From Flavobacterium hercynium (GTDB taxonomy: Bacteria; Bacteroidota; Bacteroidia; Flavobacteriales; Flavobacteriaceae), in NCBI RefSeq assembly GCF_002217285.1, contig NZ_MUGW01000012.1, forward strand, positions 62,001-126,000: DNA of 64,000 bases, given 5' to 3'. This document shows positions 17,546 to 27,958 of this stretch, piece by piece (position 1 is the first letter of the stretch; every line of letters begins with the position of its first letter). The notes under the pieces are model-generated. The model was not told where the DNA came from, did no database searches, and was given only the letters and a program-made list of their open reading frames with translations. Made by a program: the position numbers and the translations under genes.

Positions 17546-19963
17546 CTAGAGATCTGTTCCATTAGATAAAGTCGCAACATAAAGAGATGCTAAATAAATC
17601 TCCTTGGTAGTTGGCGAAAAGCCATCGTTTAATGTTTTTCCTATTGTACTGAAAACTGAATCATATTTTATTCCTTTATTTTTTGCCATAATACCTGTTT
17701 TTTCGAAAACTGCAATTATATTTTCCGATTTGTCAATTGCTCTATTATATTTCTTTACAATATAATTAAATGTTTCTTCAAGTACTTTATCTGTTTCGTA
17801 TGGGATCTGATCAAATATTTCTGGCTGACTGATTCTTGTTTTATGAATTAAATTTTCTTCGAAAGAGATTAAATCCGGTGTTAAGTTATGTCTTTGCTGA
17901 ATTGCTGATTTTATAGCTGACATTTTGTTTATTTCGTTATCTGTAAGACTGTCGTACAATAATTTTTCAAAAGTTATATAGAATTCAATTGTTTTACAGT
18001 GAATATTTATATTGTCTTTCAAGGGTTTGAAATCAACTTCTTTACTCTTAGAGTTAGTTTTTAGTTTCTTTTCCAGTTCTTTTCTGGATGTGGCGTACTT
18101 AGTAAATATCTGTAATGAATTTTTTGACTGTAAAAATTCTGAAATTTCTTTTGAAGCTGAAATGTCATCCCATAATTCTTTCTTTTTGCTATATTCTCCA
18201 AGGTCATCACTTTTTGAATATTTTTTAATTAAGTCATTCATTAATATCATCAGGCTGTTCATATATTCACTCAGATCATTATCAAGTCCTTCTGAGTTCC
18301 AGATTTTATTTAAATCAAATATATTATCACCCCTACTGCCATCTAAATGTTTATAAAGAACAGATATCGAATAAGGTATCACAGCTGATCTTATTTGTCC
18401 GATAGAGTTTTTCCCCTGACCATACAATTTTTCCAATTCCCTGAACAAAATTATTTTTGCTATCAGGGTTTCAAAGAAATTCCGGTCTATTGTAACCGCT
18501 TTTTTATCACTGTCTCCGCCCAGCTGTTCAATAAAATGCCTGAAAACTTTTTCACCTCCTTTTTTTACGATATAGGGCTGATCACCCCATGCAGTGAAAT
18601 ACTTCCCTAATTCTTCTTTAGAGAACCTTACCTGTTTTGGAAATTCTTTTTCGATTCTTAATTTTCCCTTACCGGCAATTCTGAGTTTGGTATTAAAGTC
18701 TCCTTTTGATTTTTCAAAGAACCATTTACGGCCAGATGGGGTTATAATACTTTCAGATAAAGTTTTTAACCTGGTTAACTGAGGATTTCTGGATCGTAGG
18801 TCAACATTTGAAACTTTAGACTGGGAATTTGAATACTGACTTATTTTAGAAATAAGATCATCCAGGTTTTCTTCCGAAACATTTTTGGCAACATTAATCT
18901 TTGCCATTACTTTTACTTTATCAATATTAAAACCATCCTTATTTGTAAAATAGATGCTGGCAGTTGTCTGTCCTCCGTTTACAATCTGAAAATCTGTGAG
19001 GGTTTTTAAATATAATTTCCCGTTTTTTTTCTCTAACTCTTTTCCGGTAGAGGTTATTGTGATACCATTATTATAGGCTATGAATTTTTCTGGAGTGAGC
19101 CTGATGGTCTCTCTTATACCCTGGTTAACACCTCTGAACTGCAAAAACGACCTGACATTTTTTTCCAGTAAACGTGAGCTGTGTCTTCGGTACAGATCAG
19201 CCAGAACTTTTGCAGGCAGAACACATAAATAAGATTCAAAATTATCTTCATCCGCGGCTTTAATGAGTTCAATTCTTTCTGTAAAATTATTTTTAAAATC
19301 AATTGTCAGAGGCTCTCTGTTACCCTGAGATATCAGAACGCTGTACAGAAAGTTTAAATCTATTAATCGTTTAATAATTAAAATTTCCTTAGAGACCTGT
19401 TTGTCATTTTTTGCGAATGAAATATTTATTTTGTCATCGTCAAATTCAAAGCGCTTAGGCTGGGATACTTCACCTCTGGTCATTACAGTGGCTGTTGCCG
19501 AAATAAGAAATATTTCAATAACATCAAACTGATCAATTCCCAGGGATGAAGAAATTTGGGATACCAGTGCCTTGACAGGACTTGAATCCTGAATCTCGTC
19601 ATCAAAATGACGTTTAATAGCTTTATTTAAAAATCTTAACGCCCTGCTGAACTGATTTTCATAATAATTTTTCTGACTGATTTTCAGGTCATTTTCTGAC
19701 TGTGTGATATTAATGGAGTCTTCATTGAGTATAAATAACTGAAGCCTTTCTCCTGATTCATTAACAAGATAGCCATTTATTTTAAGCTTTTCGGAATCAA
19801 ATTTATAATAAGATTCATTACATTCGTCGGAGTCAATTAATTTTGCTTCAAGCATGGACGGCAGTACTTTGTTTAAAAAAGAAGGCTCAGAAGTGAAGCC
19901 TTCTTCATCCCTGGAATCGTCCAGCAGGTCTTTTCTGTATTTAAGATATTCTGAAACTTCCAT
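17546..19963 (-). CDS. AIPR-family (abortive phage infection) protein
   Basis: 805 residues. The central AIPR domain is recognisable: a block reading RETIRLTPEKFIAYNNGITIT, then DFQIVNGGQTTASIYF (~334-349), and the block ISKISQYSNSQSKVSNVDL that contains conserved Asn and Ser residues. The N-terminal ~200 residues and the C-terminal ~300 residues are helical and less conserved. AIPR proteins were first named from abortive infection loci and are predicted nucleases of R-M-type conflict systems. The gene starts 1 nt after the DUF4420 gene in the same operon. Together with Z1, MORC, methyltransferase and Vsr it completes the known set of a MORC-type restriction system. Confidence 0.88.
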   Translation of the reverse strand: MEVSEYLKYRKDLLDDSRDEEGFTSEPSFLNKVLPSMLEAKLIDSDECNESYYKFDSEKLKINGYLVNESGERLQLFILNEDSINITQSENDLKISQKNYYENQFSRALRFLNKAIKRHFDDEIQDSSPVKALVSQISSSLGIDQFDVIEIFLISATATVMTRGEVSQPKRFEFDDDKINISFAKNDKQVSKEILIIKRLIDLNFLYSVLISQGNREPLTIDFKNNFTERIELIKAADEDNFESYLCVLPAKVLADLYRRHSSRLLEKNVRSFLQFRGVNQGIRETIRLTPEKFIAYNNGITITSTGKELEKKNGKLYLKTLTDFQIVNGGQTTASIYFTNKDGFNIDKVKVMAKINVAKNVSEENLDDLISKISQYSNSQSKVSNVDLRSRNPQLTRLKTLSESIITPSGRKWFFEKSKGDFNTKLRIAGKGKLRIEKEFPKQVRFSKEELGKYFTAWGDQPYIVKKGGEKVFRHFIEQLGGDSDKKAVTIDRNFFETLIAKIILFRELEKLYGQGKNSIGQIRSAVIPYSISVLYKHLDGSRGDNIFDLNKIWNSEGLDNDLSEYMNSLMILMNDLIKKYSKSDDLGEYSKKKELWDDISASKEISEFLQSKNSLQIFTKYATSRKELEKKLKTNSKSKEVDFKPLKDNINIHCKTIEFYITFEKLLYDSLTDNEINKMSAIKSAIQQRHNLTPDLISFEENLIHKTRISQPEIFDQIPYETDKVLEETFNYIVKKYNRAIDKSENIIAVFEKTGIMAKNKGIKYDSVFSTIGKTLNDGFSPTTKEIYLASLYVATLSNGTDL

Positions 19964-19964
19964 A

Positions 19965-20927
19965 TTAAAAGTTTATTTGGGATTTTATATAATTATTTAA
20001 TGAGCTGACTCTCAGGCTGTATTTGACCCTGCTTATTTCTTCTGCAGTTTGTGATTTTACAATTTTAGGAAAATCCGGATCTGTGCAGTTATATATTATC
20101 AGACTACCAGGTTTAAAAAGATAATTATCATAGATCCCGGCATTTTTTAAGTCTATTCCGATCATGTTTAAAGCCTTTAAAAAGATGGTATAGTCACCTG
20201 ATTTATGCTGAATCTTATTTTTAATTTCTTTTATGAGAGACTTTAAATTCTGACCATCATTTTCAGTTACCGATATAACCACCAGTTCCAGTTCCTTATC
20301 AGGATTTGATTCCAGTTGGTATTCACTTGAAATTCTAATATCCAGGGCAGATTCAGTTTTTGTTTTAACTTCAACGTCTTTACGGTCAAATGTAAAATCA
20401 TGTCTTTTATCAAAGGGTCCGGTCCAGCTGTTAAGCGTATCATCTACATGCGCTGATTCATTATTATCAATATAAAACTGCAATAAAAGCAACTCTCCGA
20501 ATAAACCTTTTATATGTTGCTGGGAAAGCAGAAAAGAATTTTTATCGTTAAAAAATTCATTCCATTTATAAAAAGTCAGGATAAATTCTTTTGAGTAATC
20601 ATCTACGTCTGAAAAATCCTTAATCCTGTTATACATCGATATAATTAAATCATCGAAGAGTTCATAAAAACTGTTATCAATTAGTTTTAATACTATAAAG
20701 TTAGTGTCTCTGAAAAATTCTATTGACAGATTTTCTTTTACTGTAGTTTTAAAATCGACATTGTGATTTTCAGGCAGTGACAATATCAGACACCTGTTAG
20801 CATCCTTATTAATTCCAAGATACAAATCTGATTTGCATTCGGGTGTAAGGATTACAGATTTATATCCCTTGTCTATTTGTGAATGGGTAATAATACTCCA
20901 TTTATTCTGAAGGTCTTTAATTTCCAT
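19965..20927 (-). CDS. PD-(D/E)XK endonuclease-like protein (DUF4420)
   Basis: 320 residues. The restriction-endonuclease fold motif is visible as Glu145 (GLFGELLLLQ), Asp177 (RHDFTF) and Glu186-x-Lys188 (DVEVKTKTES), the order E...D...ExK expected for the PD-(D/E)XK superfamily. DUF4420 proteins are regular partners of the Z1 ATPase and MORC proteins, and this one is likely the DNA-cleaving subunit. Its start is 3 nt after the end of the Z1 gene and its stop abuts the AIPR start (1 nt). Co-translation with both is therefore likely. No frameshift or missing catalytic residue is seen, so I expect it to be active. Confidence 0.87.
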   Translation of the reverse strand: MEIKDLQNKWSIITHSQIDKGYKSVILTPECKSDLYLGINKDANRCLILSLPENHNVDFKTTVKENLSIEFFRDTNFIVLKLIDNSFYELFDDLIISMYNRIKDFSDVDDYSKEFILTFYKWNEFFNDKNSFLLSQQHIKGLFGELLLLQFYIDNNESAHVDDTLNSWTGPFDKRHDFTFDRKDVEVKTKTESALDIRISSEYQLESNPDKELELVVISVTENDGQNLKSLIKEIKNKIQHKSGDYTIFLKALNMIGIDLKNAGIYDNYLFKPGSLIIYNCTDPDFPKIVKSQTAEEISRVKYSLRVSSLNNYIKSQINF

Positions 20928-20930
20928 ATA

Positions 20931-23900
20931 TTAATCATTAGAATCTTCCGGCACTGCGGAATCTGTGGGATCTGTATCATTTTGTTCTTCATCACCTTCA
21001 TATTTCTCTTCCTGTTCTTCGTCAGCTATATTATAATCTCCTTTAACATATACGCTTCCGGGATCTGGGTCTATTGGTGGAAATCCTATTGCATAACCTA
21101 CCAGAGGGACTTCCGGTGTATAATTATTATCTAAAAACATTTGTCTGAGTTTTGGATTCTGTGCAGGATCCTTCTGACGGAATACTTCTTCTGTTTCAAA
21201 GAGATATATCACAAGTAACCCCTGTTGTTCAGACATTTTTTCGCGGTAAACTCTTTCCGGTACATTTGTCTTTTTTGCTTTTTCATAAGCCTGTTCCTGC
21301 GAGAGATTCGGTTCCTTTTTTAAAATGGATTCTTTCTGCTCCTTATAAAAATCTTCCTGTGCCTCAGTAATCTGGTTAACAGACAGTAAAATTGCAAAAT
21401 CCTTACCTCCCGAAATTATATTTGCGGATTTTCCGGAGGCTTTAAATTTATTATTTGTAACAAAATAATCGACATCGTTTCCATTTGTCGGGCCTCTTCT
21501 CACCGAAAGTTTAATTCCCTCAGGATCATTTAGTCCGACACCTTTTAATTGAGACCCGTTACCTCTTGTTTTCAGGGCAACAGTCCAGTAAGCCAGTAAA
21601 TTTTTATCACGGCACAGTTCAATAAACTTAATCATGCCGTTTCTTGAATCAGGGTCAAAATTATTTTCAGAAGAGAGTATATGTATTATTTCTTCTCTAT
21701 TTGTTTTATAGGTAATGAATCCGTCTGTGGCAGGAGCAGAAAGTTTCGGAACAATATTTTTGCGGAAAAAATCCCAGATTGTATCTATCTTTTCCTTTTT
21801 AATATCAAATACTGTTGTCTGTTCTAATTCATCCTGATAGGACCATTTGACTTCATTAGTCATTTTCAAAATGGACGGGCGTGTAATTTTGAGAGTTCCA
21901 GGATGTTTTCTGACCCTTAAAACAAAATTTTCCGGTGTCTTCTTTTTAGCTTCCATTTTCCTGAATTCCACTTCTAATTCTTCAATTGTGCGGGTTGTGG
22001 AATCAAATTTGTCTTTGGAATCCTGGGTTGTGAAAAGTTTGCAGCAGTCCAGGTAACCCGGTCTGTAACCAAACCATCTTCCCATCTGAAGTAAGGTATC
22101 AGAAAAGTTCGTAGATCTTATGAAATAATTAATAGTTAATCCTTCTAAAGTGAAACCACGGGATAATCTGTTTCCTCCCACAGCAATAATTTTCTTTGGT
22201 GAATTCTTAGGGTATTCCAGACTGTCTCTTGTAATACTGTTGATTGCCTTAACTTCAATATTATTTACTGCTTCGGGTAAATAATTTTTTAAGGACTCAA
22301 AGGTGATAGGAATCAGAAATTCATCATGATAACCTTTCGGGAGATAAGTTTCTATTGATTCAATAATGTGGGAATAGTATTTGTACCAGATTATTTCCAG
22401 TACTCCAAATATTGAATCCGGTGCGGTCTGCACATCATTTTCAATTTTACTTTGTATATCAGTAATATACTCTTTTATTTTATCTCTTGTCGTATTTTGC
22501 CATGCTGAGTACCTTGATATATGAATAAGCATGGTGTGATGTGGCATATAAGATGCTGAGTATATCATTTTTTGCTTCCTGCTTTCACGAATTGCAATTG
22601 ATAATATAAAACACAGCACGCTGTCCATGAGTGATTTTGGAAGATTTTTTGGAAAGTCGTCGCCAGTTCTTGTTGCGCGTGTTGAAGCTATATAGTCTTT
22701 ATAACTATCATAACTTAAATAACCTCCATTTTCGTCAAATTCATCTTTATTATGAAAACTCTGCACACCTGAGAGTGTCTGTCTGTCTATTCTTGAAGGG
22801 AATTCAGCTATTGTATCGGAAACAATTTCTACTAAAGGAATCTTGCGACCAGTTTTGTTTTTGATAGGTTCATAGGTTTCGAAAATTTGTTTTGCACCTA
22901 TGTAATTTGATGGTGGGTTTAGCAATACAATAAAATCATCGGGAAAAATATTATCAACCTGGGTGCGGATTTTTTCTTCATTTTCCCTTTTTAGTTTATA
23001 AGGTACTCTCCATTTGTTTTCCGGCACTTCATTTCTGTCCTGCAGTACATTTGCAAATGGGGTAGCTGTATAACCAAGATATGTTTTTCTTGTAAATAAA
23101 TCTAAAAGGGCTCTTATGTGTCCATTCGTTTTAGAGGCATAGTCCCTTCCTTTAGATCCCTCATTGTTAAGGGATGCATTGTCTGCTTCGTCATCGAGTA
23201 TAAGAAGTGGAATATTATGACGCTCTTTATTTTCTTCGAGATAATCATCAAGCCACACAATTAAATTTTTAAGCACACTTACATTCTTCTTGCATACCAG
23301 AACATTTGTATGATCAATAGAAAAATCGGCGTCAATCAGCGATTTATTAAAGTCTGATTTATAAGAGGTGATTCCAAAAACCTGATTTACAGATGTAATA
23401 CCCTGGTTTCCGAAGCGGGTTATTTTACCAACCCCTTTGATTCCTTTTGATCCGGTTGTAAGATCAATAATTCCTGTACCGATTACATCGCTTTCTATTC
23501 TTAACTGTGTCTGACTTCTCAGATCCTCCATAATTCCGGAGAGAACTATTATCAGACCGTATCCTGCATCAATTGATCTGTTAATTACAGCATTAAAGTT
23601 TCCTGTTTTTCCGGACTGAACACTTCCCACTACAAGCCCTTTTACGTAGAAAGGTTTGTCCGATTTTGGATCGCCCATTTTTTCCAGTATTTCGTAACTG
23701 GAGTTTACGGTTTCTTTAACTACTTTTTCGGTGCGTCCTGAATTTTCCAGCAGTGTAAAATAACGGTTGCTGTAATTCCATTCAATTTCTTTTTTGCGTT
23801 CGGATGTCAGCCAGGTTTTAAAACCCTGCTTTATCAGGGAATTACTTGGATCTATGTCAATTGGATTATTAGAAAGATATTCTTTTGCTGCAATATCATA

Positions 23901-24089
23901 GTAGTTTTCCATTGTAGTATCATCAACTTCAGGATACTGAAACAATTTACACACTGTAATTATCTGGTCTCTGATTGAGGGATATAACTCTTTAAAATAT
24001 TGAAGATTAGGACTGTTTTCAGTGGAATATTCAGATGCTTTACCTGATATTATTTTTTTTATTACTTCAGTATATTTATTGTTATCCAT
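20931..24089 (-). CDS. Z1-domain ATPase/helicase of a MORC-type R-M system
   Basis: 1052 residues. The Walker A motif is GSVQSGKTGN (155-164, Lys161). Walker B is LLILDDEAD (~298-306), with an adjacent GYTATPF motif like helicase motif III. The Z1 signature GGNRLSRGFTLEGL, then LLQMGRWFGYRPGY, lies at ~620-660. These are helicase-like motifs of the superfamily II type. Z1 proteins are thought to move or open DNA for the partner nuclease. The last ~60 residues are very acidic (DEEQEEKYEGDEEQND). The gene is 6 nt downstream of the MORC gene and 3 nt upstream of DUF4420, in one operon. Confidence 0.92.
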   Translation of the reverse strand: MDNNKYTEVIKKIISGKASEYSTENSPNLQYFKELYPSIRDQIITVCKLFQYPEVDDTTMENYYDIAAKEYLSNNPIDIDPSNSLIKQGFKTWLTSERKKEIEWNYSNRYFTLLENSGRTEKVVKETVNSSYEILEKMGDPKSDKPFYVKGLVVGSVQSGKTGNFNAVINRSIDAGYGLIIVLSGIMEDLRSQTQLRIESDVIGTGIIDLTTGSKGIKGVGKITRFGNQGITSVNQVFGITSYKSDFNKSLIDADFSIDHTNVLVCKKNVSVLKNLIVWLDDYLEENKERHNIPLLILDDEADNASLNNEGSKGRDYASKTNGHIRALLDLFTRKTYLGYTATPFANVLQDRNEVPENKWRVPYKLKRENEEKIRTQVDNIFPDDFIVLLNPPSNYIGAKQIFETYEPIKNKTGRKIPLVEIVSDTIAEFPSRIDRQTLSGVQSFHNKDEFDENGGYLSYDSYKDYIASTRATRTGDDFPKNLPKSLMDSVLCFILSIAIRESRKQKMIYSASYMPHHTMLIHISRYSAWQNTTRDKIKEYITDIQSKIENDVQTAPDSIFGVLEIIWYKYYSHIIESIETYLPKGYHDEFLIPITFESLKNYLPEAVNNIEVKAINSITRDSLEYPKNSPKKIIAVGGNRLSRGFTLEGLTINYFIRSTNFSDTLLQMGRWFGYRPGYLDCCKLFTTQDSKDKFDSTTRTIEELEVEFRKMEAKKKTPENFVLRVRKHPGTLKITRPSILKMTNEVKWSYQDELEQTTVFDIKKEKIDTIWDFFRKNIVPKLSAPATDGFITYKTNREEIIHILSSENNFDPDSRNGMIKFIELCRDKNLLAYWTVALKTRGNGSQLKGVGLNDPEGIKLSVRRGPTNGNDVDYFVTNNKFKASGKSANIISGGKDFAILLSVNQITEAQEDFYKEQKESILKKEPNLSQEQAYEKAKKTNVPERVYREKMSEQQGLLVIYLFETEEVFRQKDPAQNPKLRQMFLDNNYTPEVPLVGYAIGFPPIDPDPGSVYVKGDYNIADEEQEEKYEGDEEQNDTDPTDSAVPEDSND

Positions 24090-24095
24090 AAACTA

Positions 24096-25619
24096 TTATT
24101 TTAAAAGTTGTTTGATTTCCTCTGGAAATGATGACTCTTCAAATCCCAGGCCCGGAAGAATGTCTTTTTTTATCTGATCAGAAGTAAAACCTGCTTTATG
24201 CAGTGCTTCAAGTGATGTAATTATATCCTGTAACGACAGGCCATCCTTCTCTTCAACATTCAGAAAAGATGTTTCTTCATGCGTATGCCGGATCTTATTT
24301 ATTGAAGTATTTATCATCTTTAATACCAGATTAAATTTGGCAGACTGCTCTTTAGACATGTCTTTTCTGATTTGCTTCAGTAGGGGAAACTCTCCATTAA
24401 CTTCCAGTAAAACCCCTTTATTAGTTGCTTTCCTTTCGAACAGACTTTCTGTATTCTGCTGTTTGTTATTTGAAAAATCTCTTATGCCCCTGTTAAAAAA
24501 TTCTTTTTCAGCTTCGAGTTTTAATTCCTCAATATATCTTTCAAATGCTTTCTTAAGATCGTGTGGTATTATAATCTGGGATTTGGCCACATTTAAGTGC
24601 AGCAGGTGGTCAACACTGTTACCAATTTCGACTCTCAGCCTGGCCAGTTGCAGTCTTGGAGCTTTTTTTATAAGTCCGTTCCATCCGCCAAATAATATTA
24701 TTCTGTCAGCTCTGTAGACATAGATGCCTTCCATATCCATGAGACCACGATTTTTTGTAGTCCAGTTGGTGAGCCCTTTTTTTGATTCATCAATACTTCT
24801 TGATGGTAAAACAAAACCTTCCATTTTTATTGTATCGGTGCTGAAATTTCTCTGTTTATAAGCGATCGGGCGAAAATCAGTTTCGTAAGTAGGAAATGGG
24901 TTAAAAGGAGATAAGGTTTTGTTGTTAATCCGTATACTGAGAGGAAATTTTTCCTTCTCCATAAACTTGTGAAATACAAGTGATAAATAATCAGATGTAA
25001 CTTCTGTTATTTCTTTTTTTAAAGCGTTTTGTCTGTTTTGTTCTTCAAGGTAATTTTCAAATTTATAAAGGCCTTTCCATATTACAATTGTATTGGCTTC
25101 AAACGATTCAAACTGTCCGATAAATGTTTTACTGAGTTCAGAATAAACTGAAACGAGATTTTCTACATCTTCGTCCGAGTTTACAATTAGTCTCCATTTC
25201 CCTTCTTTTTTTAAATAATCGACATCCCAGGTTCGTCCACTGTACTTTTGTTCACCCTTCTTTCGGGACAAAACTGTAAAACACCTTGTCTGGGAGAATG
25301 AAGCAGTCTTCATCCCTAAACCAAATCTTCCCAGATCCAGACCTTCTCTCACAAATTCAGGTGAATTGCTGGGAAACTGCATACTGGCTTTTAAGATTTC
25401 CTCTGTCATTCCCCGGCCATTGTCAGCCAGAAAAAGGGTGAATGGTTCCTGTTCCATTTTAATAAGAATCTCAATTTTATCAGCTCCTGCAGAAATAGAA
25501 TTATCCATAAGGTCTGCCAAGGACGTTTCAAGACTATAACCCTGTTCTGCTATAGATTTAATTAAGTATTCAGGATTTGGTGAAGCGTCTTCGCTTGTAA
25601 TATTTTGTGGATCTGTCAT
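24096..25619 (-). CDS. MORC/GHKL-type ATPase
   Basis: 507 residues. The Bergerat ATP-binding fold is marked by three motifs: ETSLADLMDNSISAGA (N box, ~32-47), LFLADNGRGM (G1, ~66-75) and LGRFGLGMKTASFSQ (G2, ~95-109). The layout is that of MutL/MORC-like proteins rather than histidine kinases: no phosphotransfer His domain and no membrane span. In R-M systems these ATPases are thought to act as ATP-driven clamps that couple recognition to cleavage. The gene lies 33 bases after the methyltransferase and 6 bases before Z1. Confidence 0.9.
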   Translation of the reverse strand: MTDPQNITSEDASPNPEYLIKSIAEQGYSLETSLADLMDNSISAGADKIEILIKMEQEPFTLFLADNGRGMTEEILKASMQFPSNSPEFVREGLDLGRFGLGMKTASFSQTRCFTVLSRKKGEQKYSGRTWDVDYLKKEGKWRLIVNSDEDVENLVSVYSELSKTFIGQFESFEANTIVIWKGLYKFENYLEEQNRQNALKKEITEVTSDYLSLVFHKFMEKEKFPLSIRINNKTLSPFNPFPTYETDFRPIAYKQRNFSTDTIKMEGFVLPSRSIDESKKGLTNWTTKNRGLMDMEGIYVYRADRIILFGGWNGLIKKAPRLQLARLRVEIGNSVDHLLHLNVAKSQIIIPHDLKKAFERYIEELKLEAEKEFFNRGIRDFSNNKQQNTESLFERKATNKGVLLEVNGEFPLLKQIRKDMSKEQSAKFNLVLKMINTSINKIRHTHEETSFLNVEEKDGLSLQDIITSLEALHKAGFTSDQIKKDILPGLGFEESSFPEEIKQLLK

Positions 25620-25652
25620 AGATTGATCAGTTAATAACCTGAATTGAAGATT

Positions 25653-27302
25653 TTATTTAATATGGGTGATTTTTTTTTCCCGAAATCTTATTTTTGATTT
25701 TGTACTTGTTTTTTTCTTAAAGATCTCCCATACAATTTCTGCGATTTGATAGGCCAGATAGGGAGGGACTGCATTACCGACCTGATGATATTGTGCTGTC
25801 CTTGGTCCGCAAAACAGATAGTTATCAGGGAATGTCTGGATTCTAGCTGCTTCCCTGACGGTAAGACTTCTGCACTGATCCATATCATAATGAATAAAAT
25901 AATGTCCGTCTTTGGAAATATGGCTTGTTACAGTTGTAGCTGCACAATCAGGCATCTGAACCCTGAATCTGTCAGCGAATTTTCCACTTAAAGCATTTAC
26001 ATGGTCAGGCATTAATTCCCCGCCATATGCCTGATAATCCGTTAATCTTGGGAACCGCTTAAATTTTTCAGCATAAATACCTGCAAAAAGATATCTTTTT
26101 AAATCTTCCGTTAAATGAGATCTTGTCTGATGATTACATACACCTTTCAGATTTTTATCATAATACCAGTCAAACAATGGATTTGAGCTTTCTGGTGTTT
26201 TGTATTCAATATATTCAGAACCTGTACTAAAAGAGGAGGTTTTTACTTTTTTAAACGGTAGATTGTTCTTGAATTCTTTCCATGAGAATATCTCCTCTTT
26301 CATTGCGTTTATTTTCTGTTCCCAGTTGAGATCTGAATCGGTTTCATTTTTGTAAATTCTTTTCTTTGCCCCGTTTACAGTTTCACTGGAAACTATAGAT
26401 CTGCCCAGGCCGCTTCTTATTTTCGGTAAATCACCAATAATGGATTTCAGGTCTGTTTCTGTGAGACCCTGCTTGAGTGTCCCAGGTATTACATCAACAT
26501 CCTCTCTAATGCCAAGCAGAATAACCCTGTGTCTTTTCTGAGGGATTCTGAATTTTTCAGACTGAATTAAAAAATCCCTGTCGTCCCTGTAAGTCGGATT
26601 ACCAGAGGCATCAAAGCTTTGAGGTTCAGTGGAGAGTGAATAAATTTTATATTTGGGAGCTTTTGTATCTTTAAATACAGAAGACGGATTTCTCAGATCA
26701 TTTAAAATCCAGTCAAACACCTTTTCTCCGTTAATGTTAGCTGATAAAAGGCCTTTTACATTTTCCATTACAAAAACAGTTGGATGATGAACTGCGATAA
26801 TTCTCAGATATTCTTTATAGAGATAGACACGGTGATCTTCATTGTCAATACCTCCGACCCTTGATCTTCCCACTAGTGAAAATGCCTGACATGGCGGACC
26901 TCCGATTAAAAGCCAGTTTTTTTGTCCGTTTAAAGATTCTTTAATTCTTCTGTCTATTTTTTCTGATGGAAAATTTTCGCTTCCTAACTCTGCAAGCCAG
27001 GCATCTTTTTTGGCTTCTGCTGATTCTCGGGGAAATTTTTCATATAAATCCAGAATTAGTTTTTCTCTTCTGAGCAGATTTTTTTCTTTCAGAACCTCAT
27101 AGTATTCGGAGGGTATTTTTCCTTTCTCAAATTTTCTAAAAAAGTCTCTTAATTCTAAAGTTTTATGTGCATTTTCATCCTTTTCAATTGAAAGTTTAAT
27201 ATCAAATACTCTTTCATTGTCAGAGAAGACGGATGAAAAGCCTTCTCCCAGACCACCAGGACCGGCAAATAAATCAATTATAGGAATTTTGTTATGTGTC
27301 AT
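25653..27302 (-). CDS. DNA (cytosine-5)-methyltransferase
   Basis: 549 residues with the m5C methyltransferase motifs in order. Motif I is IDLFAGPGGLGEGF (9-22), motif IV is GGPPCQAFS with nucleophile Cys138, and motif VI is MENVKG (179-184). Motif VIII is IPQKRHRVILLGIR (~243-256), and motif X is QVGNAVPPYLAYQIA near 510-525. The region between VIII and X (about 330-450) is the target-recognition domain; its specificity cannot be read. The length is larger than minimal enzymes because of an insertion between motifs I and IV, where residues 50-125 are helical. It protects host DNA from the linked nucleases, and Vsr repairs its deamination products. It starts 121 bases after the XRE gene. Confidence 0.93.
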   Translation of the reverse strand: MTHNKIPIIDLFAGPGGLGEGFSSVFSDNERVFDIKLSIEKDENAHKTLELRDFFRKFEKGKIPSEYYEVLKEKNLLRREKLILDLYEKFPRESAEAKKDAWLAELGSENFPSEKIDRRIKESLNGQKNWLLIGGPPCQAFSLVGRSRVGGIDNEDHRVYLYKEYLRIIAVHHPTVFVMENVKGLLSANINGEKVFDWILNDLRNPSSVFKDTKAPKYKIYSLSTEPQSFDASGNPTYRDDRDFLIQSEKFRIPQKRHRVILLGIREDVDVIPGTLKQGLTETDLKSIIGDLPKIRSGLGRSIVSSETVNGAKKRIYKNETDSDLNWEQKINAMKEEIFSWKEFKNNLPFKKVKTSSFSTGSEYIEYKTPESSNPLFDWYYDKNLKGVCNHQTRSHLTEDLKRYLFAGIYAEKFKRFPRLTDYQAYGGELMPDHVNALSGKFADRFRVQMPDCAATTVTSHISKDGHYFIHYDMDQCRSLTVREAARIQTFPDNYLFCGPRTAQYHQVGNAVPPYLAYQIAEIVWEIFKKKTSTKSKIRFREKKITHIK

Positions 27303-27423
27303 AATTATACCACATTAGTGGGGGTAAATAAAGAATTAAAAGTGAAGTACACTGGTAACCTTTTGTGAAATTTTCTCCGTACTTATTTTTTGTCAGGGCT
27401 TAAATAAGGTAAAGATAAAATCA

Positions 27424-27690
27424 TCATTTTTTATTTTTTAATATAGCTGTATTAAAATCCAGAAACCATGAAAACTTAGAAAGATAATCTATACTGAAAT
27501 TAAATTTTCCATTTTCAATTTTAGAGATGGTCGTTCTGCTGACATTCATAATTTCAGCTAATTGTTCCTGACTATATCCCTTCTTCTCCCGAATTTCGCG
27601 AATTGTATCTCCTATTCTTAACCGACAGTCATGAAGATATGTTTCCATCTTTCTGTCTGTTTCTTTAGCATCCTTATCCTTATTGATCAT
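27424..27690 (-). CDS. XRE-family regulator, likely controller protein of the R-M system
   Basis: 88 residues with a helix-turn-helix at ~26-82: IGDTIREIREKKGYSQEQ, then LAEIMNVSRTTISKIENGK. The N-terminal ~20 residues are charged and the rest is a single XRE domain. It lies directly upstream of the methyltransferase on the same strand, the usual position of R-M controller (C) proteins that time methyltransferase and nuclease expression. The upstream gene ends 3 bases before it starts, so it may be co-transcribed with the two small genes from the promoter at 28403-28436. The controller role is inferred from position. Confidence 0.8.
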   Translation of the reverse strand: MINKDKDAKETDRKMETYLHDCRLRIGDTIREIREKKGYSQEQLAEIMNVSRTTISKIENGKFNFSIDYLSKFSWFLDFNTAILKNKK

Positions 27691-27693
27691 TTA

Positions 27694-27930
27694 TTATGCC
27701 TGTATGATTTGCCGTGTGATTATTTCAATTGCTTCTTCTTTACTGCAGACATTACCAAATTCCTCTAAAGATTCTTCATCTCTGTAGACACCATTTCGGT
27801 CATTCCAGGAAAGCCATTCTATTAAATCTAATCTGTCCCAGGAATTTAATTCTGTTTCCAGTGCATCACCGCGTAATTCCATGAGCTTATAGTATGGATG
27901 CTTTAATTTTTCTTCGTCAGTTTTGTTCAT
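27694..27930 (-). CDS. Small hypothetical protein upstream of the R-M controller
   Basis: 78 residues, beginning MNKTDEEKLKHPYYKLMELRG; acidic and helical, with no recognised domain. The start at 27930 is chosen over an upstream in-frame Met at 28041 because the longer form would overlap the preceding gene and add a hydrophobic stretch unlike the rest. It ends 3 bases before the XRE gene, so co-translation with it is likely. The gap to the gene upstream is 28 bases. Function unknown; it may be an accessory part of the R-M operon. Confidence 0.65.
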   Translation of the reverse strand: MNKTDEEKLKHPYYKLMELRGDALETELNSWDRLDLIEWLSWNDRNGVYRDEESLEEFGNVCSKEEAIEIITRQIIQA

Positions 27931-27958
27931 GATGATAATTTTAATCGGTTGTAGGAAT